The notes beneath the pieces are model-generated. The model searched no databases. It saw nothing but the letters and a program-made list of their open reading frames with translations, and was not told the DNA's origin. Below, piece after piece: positions 47,005-49,551 of a DNA stretch of 49,551 nucleotides (positions are counted from its first letter, which is position 1; the number at the start of each line of letters is the position of its first letter). The position numbers and the translations under genes are program-made. The stretch comes from Bacillota bacterium (GTDB lineage Bacteria > Bacillota > Clostridia > Peptostreptococcales > Anaerovoracaceae), in NCBI GenBank assembly GCA_017557505.1, contig JAFYYP010000021.1:1-49551 (forward strand), read 5' to 3'.

Positions 47005-47082
47005 TCGAACGCGTTCGAGAGCCTGGATCCAGGCTTTCGATCCGAAAGCGCACCGTCTGCGCTCTGGGATCGAAAGCTTGGA
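47005..47082 (+). repeat. Densely palindromic spacer between the pilin-like and secreted-protein genes
   Basis: TCGAACGCGTTCGA (47005-47018) and AGCCTGGATCCAGGCT (47020-47035) are perfect palindromes. A long imperfect hairpin follows: 47028-47043 pairs with 47067-47082 (16 bp, one G-T), enclosing a 3x3 internal loop and the stem AGCGCA / TGCGCT (47047-47052 with 47058-47063). The second palindrome and the long hairpin share bases, so they are alternatives. No T run follows, so it is not a simple terminator. Confidence 0.85.
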
Positions 47083-47107
47083 ACGATACGAATAGTGAGC
47101 TGCAACG

Positions 47108-49551
47108 ATGAAAAAACAAAGCATTGCAAAGAGAATACTGACCGGTCTTCTGGCCCTGGGCATGACGGTCTCCGCAACGCTGAGCGCCAGCGCGGATACC
47201 ATAACCATAGACCAGAACGGTTTTACGAACCCTTCGATCACGAAGGGCACGGTCTATTACTGGCACAAAGGAGCGCCTCCCGCAACGCTGGACGGCACGT
47301 CTTACCCTGTGATCATGGTCTGGGATGACAAATATTATCTCGGTACGGACAACACGTTCTACAGCGAGATCGTCGGGACGAACAAGACGAATCACGCAGA
47401 AGATCTGGTAAGTCCGAAAATCAGAGATATCGACTCTCCGATGGACGTGGGCTGGGAGCTCGAAACGAATAGTGTACCATCCGGCGTATATCACAAAAAC
47501 CGTCTTTATTCAAGCCGTTCCGTTTCGGAACTGCCCTTCGATTACAGCGTGCTGAAGAACACCGGCACCGCCGTCTCCTTTGGTGCGGCGGGATTGCCGC
47601 GTTTTGTCGCTGTGGAAGACCAGTCAACGCTCACGATCAATGGCGAAACACAGCATCTCACTTACGGCAATCAGCTTTACAACAACAAATTGAATGTAAT
47701 GCTGAATGGCGATACGCAGGCATCTTACGCCATCTGGTTCCCGAATCCGACCACGGGCAACACGATGGAAAACCAGAAATACTGGCTGACATCCACGCAC
47801 CGCATCTATTCCTATTACGATGAAGTCGACAGAACGTTCGGTACGAAGGCAAAATACGTCAACAGTCTGGACTGGTTTCTGGATGTCAAAAGAGCCACGC
47901 AGTCGAACTTTACAAGCAAATCGTACACCTATACGCCGGAGCACAACGGCCTGAACAGCCGCGGCTATGAAGCCCGTCCGCCGAAAGTCGACCTCGGGCA
48001 CCGGACCTGGATTGTCTCCCAGATCGAAGGTACGCAGAAGTATCACATCTTCGGGATCCCCGGCGGAGACGCCCATCTCCAGAGCTTCTACGCCAGCGAC
48101 GGCCGGGATAAATTGATCACTTACGTCAAGAACATAGACAAGGCCGGCGGGATTGTCGGCCTGCTGCATACGGGCAGCCAGCTGCTGACTGCCGGCAACG
48201 GGGGCGGTCCGGTCGTTTACAGCTGGCAGCGGGGAAAGAGCACGTTGGAACTGCTCTGGACGATCATCACGGAGGATTATTCTCCCTGGAAAAAGGACGA
48301 CCGCTACGAGGACAGGAAGCCTTTCGAGGATGCGCAAGCCGATTTCGATCTGTATTGGGGCGAACCTGCCACCATCAGCTTCTGCCAGGTGGATTTCACG
48401 GTGCAGAAAGGCCAGGTGCAGACGTTCGACGGCCCCATCGCCGTGGGTCACGACGTGATCATCACGGTGGAGGACGGCGGCGTGCTGTCCTGCAGCGACT
48501 GGATCCTCAACAACGGCACCATCGTCGTAAAACCCGGCGGCACGCTGCTGCTGCAGACCTATGAGACGGCGAACGAACAGACCCGCTACGGCACGATCGC
48601 TTCGCTGCACGAGGCGGCGGGCGACGACGGCGGCCGCATCTACTGCGACGGGACCATCATCGTCATGCCCGACTGCAAGTTGTGTTGCAGCGGCAAGTAC
48701 GGCCTGACGCTGGGAGAGGGCGCCCAGGTGGTCAACTACGGCGCCATCATTTCCGAGAACCTGTCCGCTGCCCAGAGCTACACTATCGAAAACCGGGGCG
48801 ACAACAGCTATGTGTTCGCGGGGTGGGGTCTGAAGGACTGCGGATCTTCGCTGCTGACGGAGCGGATCACGAGCACGAGCTTTACCGAAAAAGGCGCCAG
48901 GGAAAAATCTGCTACCGTAAACCTTCCTTCGAATGCCATCTACGGTAAAGGATCTACGCGCTTTAACGCGAATACCGCTTCCACGGTCACGCACAAGCAT
49001 GAAACGCTCAGCGGCTATGTGACGGACAACGTCACGGATCTGCCGCCCCTGCCCAACGATGCGTCGGGAGGGAAGAAAGCGCAGTATTTCACGATCGCGG
49101 ACGGCTTTCCGTACACCGTATATTATCCGGACACAGGCGAGGTCATTTACAGCGAGAGAGACAGAGACGTCACGTTCGCGATCTACGAAGATCCTGAAAA
49201 AGAATCGTACCTGTATTATGAGACCCAGAACTCGTACGGCGACTGGCGCGGCGAAAAATATACGCTCGACCCGAACCGGTATGCGGAAGTTTACAAATCG
49301 TACTTCAATCCGGAGCATTCGACGCATCCGCAGAAGCTGGTGTTCAAGGGATCTCTGAAAAACTGGGACGGTACCGATCAGAACTATTTTGCTCCTCCGG
49401 AAACGGATGAGGTGCCTCTCGTAGACGTCATCCTGTCGGAAAAGCACGGGATCTACTATGACAGCGCTCCGAAGACGTGGAGCAATATGGTCCAGATCCC
49501 CTCCAAAAGCCGCGTCCTCATCTATGAAGAAGCGGAATCCTGCTTCCTGGG
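47108..49551 (+). CDS. Large secreted protein, incomplete at the right edge
   Basis: Open from ATG 47108 to the window end, at least 814 residues with no stop. The first 29 residues (MKKQSIAKRILTGLLALGMT then an SASA cut site) form a clear Sec signal peptide. The mature part is rich in Thr, Tyr, Gly and Asn. Residues about 435-570 alternate short hydrophobic strands and Gly/Asn turns (GHDVIITVEDGGVLSCSDWI, LNNGTIVVKPGGTLLLQTYE), as in a right-handed beta-helix. No catalytic family is recognised. GNGGGPVV (near 375) faintly recalls the GDSGGP of trypsin-like proteases but lacks the Ser. A cell-wall anchor would be beyond the edge. It is probably transcribed with the pilin-like gene, across the palindromic spacer. 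Confidence 0.85.
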   Translation, partial: MKKQSIAKRILTGLLALGMTVSATLSASADTITIDQNGFTNPSITKGTVYYWHKGAPPATLDGTSYPVIMVWDDKYYLGTDNTFYSEIVGTNKTNHAEDLVSPKIRDIDSPMDVGWELETNSVPSGVYHKNRLYSSRSVSELPFDYSVLKNTGTAVSFGAAGLPRFVAVEDQSTLTINGETQHLTYGNQLYNNKLNVMLNGDTQASYAIWFPNPTTGNTMENQKYWLTSTHRIYSYYDEVDRTFGTKAKYVNSLDWFLDVKRATQSNFTSKSYTYTPEHNGLNSRGYEARPPKVDLGHRTWIVSQIEGTQKYHIFGIPGGDAHLQSFYASDGRDKLITYVKNIDKAGGIVGLLHTGSQLLTAGNGGGPVVYSWQRGKSTLELLWTIITEDYSPWKKDDRYEDRKPFEDAQADFDLYWGEPATISFCQVDFTVQKGQVQTFDGPIAVGHDVIITVEDGGVLSCSDWILNNGTIVVKPGGTLLLQTYETANEQTRYGTIASLHEAAGDDGGRIYCDGTIIVMPDCKLCCSGKYGLTLGEGAQVVNYGAIISENLSAAQSYTIENRGDNSYVFAGWGLKDCGSSLLTERITSTSFTEKGAREKSATVNLPSNAIYGKGSTRFNANTASTVTHKHETLSGYVTDNVTDLPPLPNDASGGKKAQYFTIADGFPYTVYYPDTGEVIYSERDRDVTFAIYEDPEKESYLYYETQNSYGDWRGEKYTLDPNRYAEVYKSYFNPEHSTHPQKLVFKGSLKNWDGTDQNYFAPPETDEVPLVDVILSEKHGIYYDSAPKTWSNMVQIPSKSRVLIYEEAESCFL

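Noticed and set aside
47095-47328. 77-codon open frame overlapping the start of the secreted-protein gene
   Set aside because: It is out of frame with the 814-codon open frame that has a clear signal peptide.
48180-48240. Trypsin-like GDSGGP active site in the secreted protein
   Set aside because: The stretch reads GNGGGPVV, so the catalytic Ser is missing. I saw no convincing matching His and Asp motifs.

Overview
The window looks like chromosome from a fairly GC-rich member of the class Clostridia (Bacillota). The evidence is the gene order rpsU / phoH-ybeY-cdd-era-recO-(DUF4342)-glyQS, the one-chain glycyl-tRNA synthetase, the IspH-ribosomal protein S1 fusion, pyruvate phosphate dikinase, LtaS-like sulfatases, a Tad pilus locus without secretin genes, and AGGAGG-type ribosome binding sites. 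I do not name a genus. Coding density is very high: no gene-free stretch exceeds about 200 bases.

Layout. 1-5994: housekeeping block (end of rpsU, then phoH, ybeY, cdd, era, recO, a DUF4342 protein with 11-residue repeats, glyQS). 6000-8370: cytoplasmic L-asparaginase facing a secreted or lipoprotein serpin. 8465-15608: a nine-gene Tad/Flp-type pilus operon with its own promoter, transcribed away from the serpin promoter. It encodes TadZ, TadA, TadB, a TadC with an extra outside Ig-like domain, a short Flp1 pilin, a TadE-like protein, a DUF5702-type pseudopilin, a pseudopilin with two putative zinc modules, and a small DUF6382-like protein. 15630-15809: a short zinc-ribbon gene on the minus strand with palindromes at its promoter. 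15932-23958: ispH-rpsA fusion, shikimate kinase, then a tightly overlapping chain rmuC / metallophosphoesterase / deoB / pyrimidine nucleoside phosphorylase / lipid kinase. 23977-24204: tRNA-Ser(CGA), followed by inverted and direct fragments of its own 3' end and two hairpin terminators.

24241-29815: a MATE exporter and two tandem LtaS-like membrane sulfatases. 29829-37518: an apparent catabolic cluster made of an amidohydrolase, an APC amino-acid permease, two more amidohydrolases and a divergent iron-sulfur L-serine dehydratase. Together these could import an amide-linked amino-acid compound, cleave it and deaminate the product. 37709-40339: pyruvate phosphate dikinase, which could turn the resulting pyruvate into PEP. 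40423-42237: a 604-residue protein I do not recognise.

42265-49551 (edge): a Cache/HAMP/SpoIIE phosphatase, a LytS-type histidine kinase and a response regulator with a SARP-like output domain. Next comes a promoter carrying two perfect tandem 11-bp repeats ending 8 bp before a TACAAT -10 box, the layout known for SARP targets. It precedes a VirB2/TrbC-like small pilin protein, a strongly palindromic spacer and a large secreted protein cut by the window edge. I regard this regulated pilin/surface-protein cassette as the best candidate for an undescribed system. The Tad locus with its unusual TadC and zinc pseudopilin, and the amidohydrolase/serine-dehydratase cluster, come next. All calls come from reading the sequence; no database search was run.
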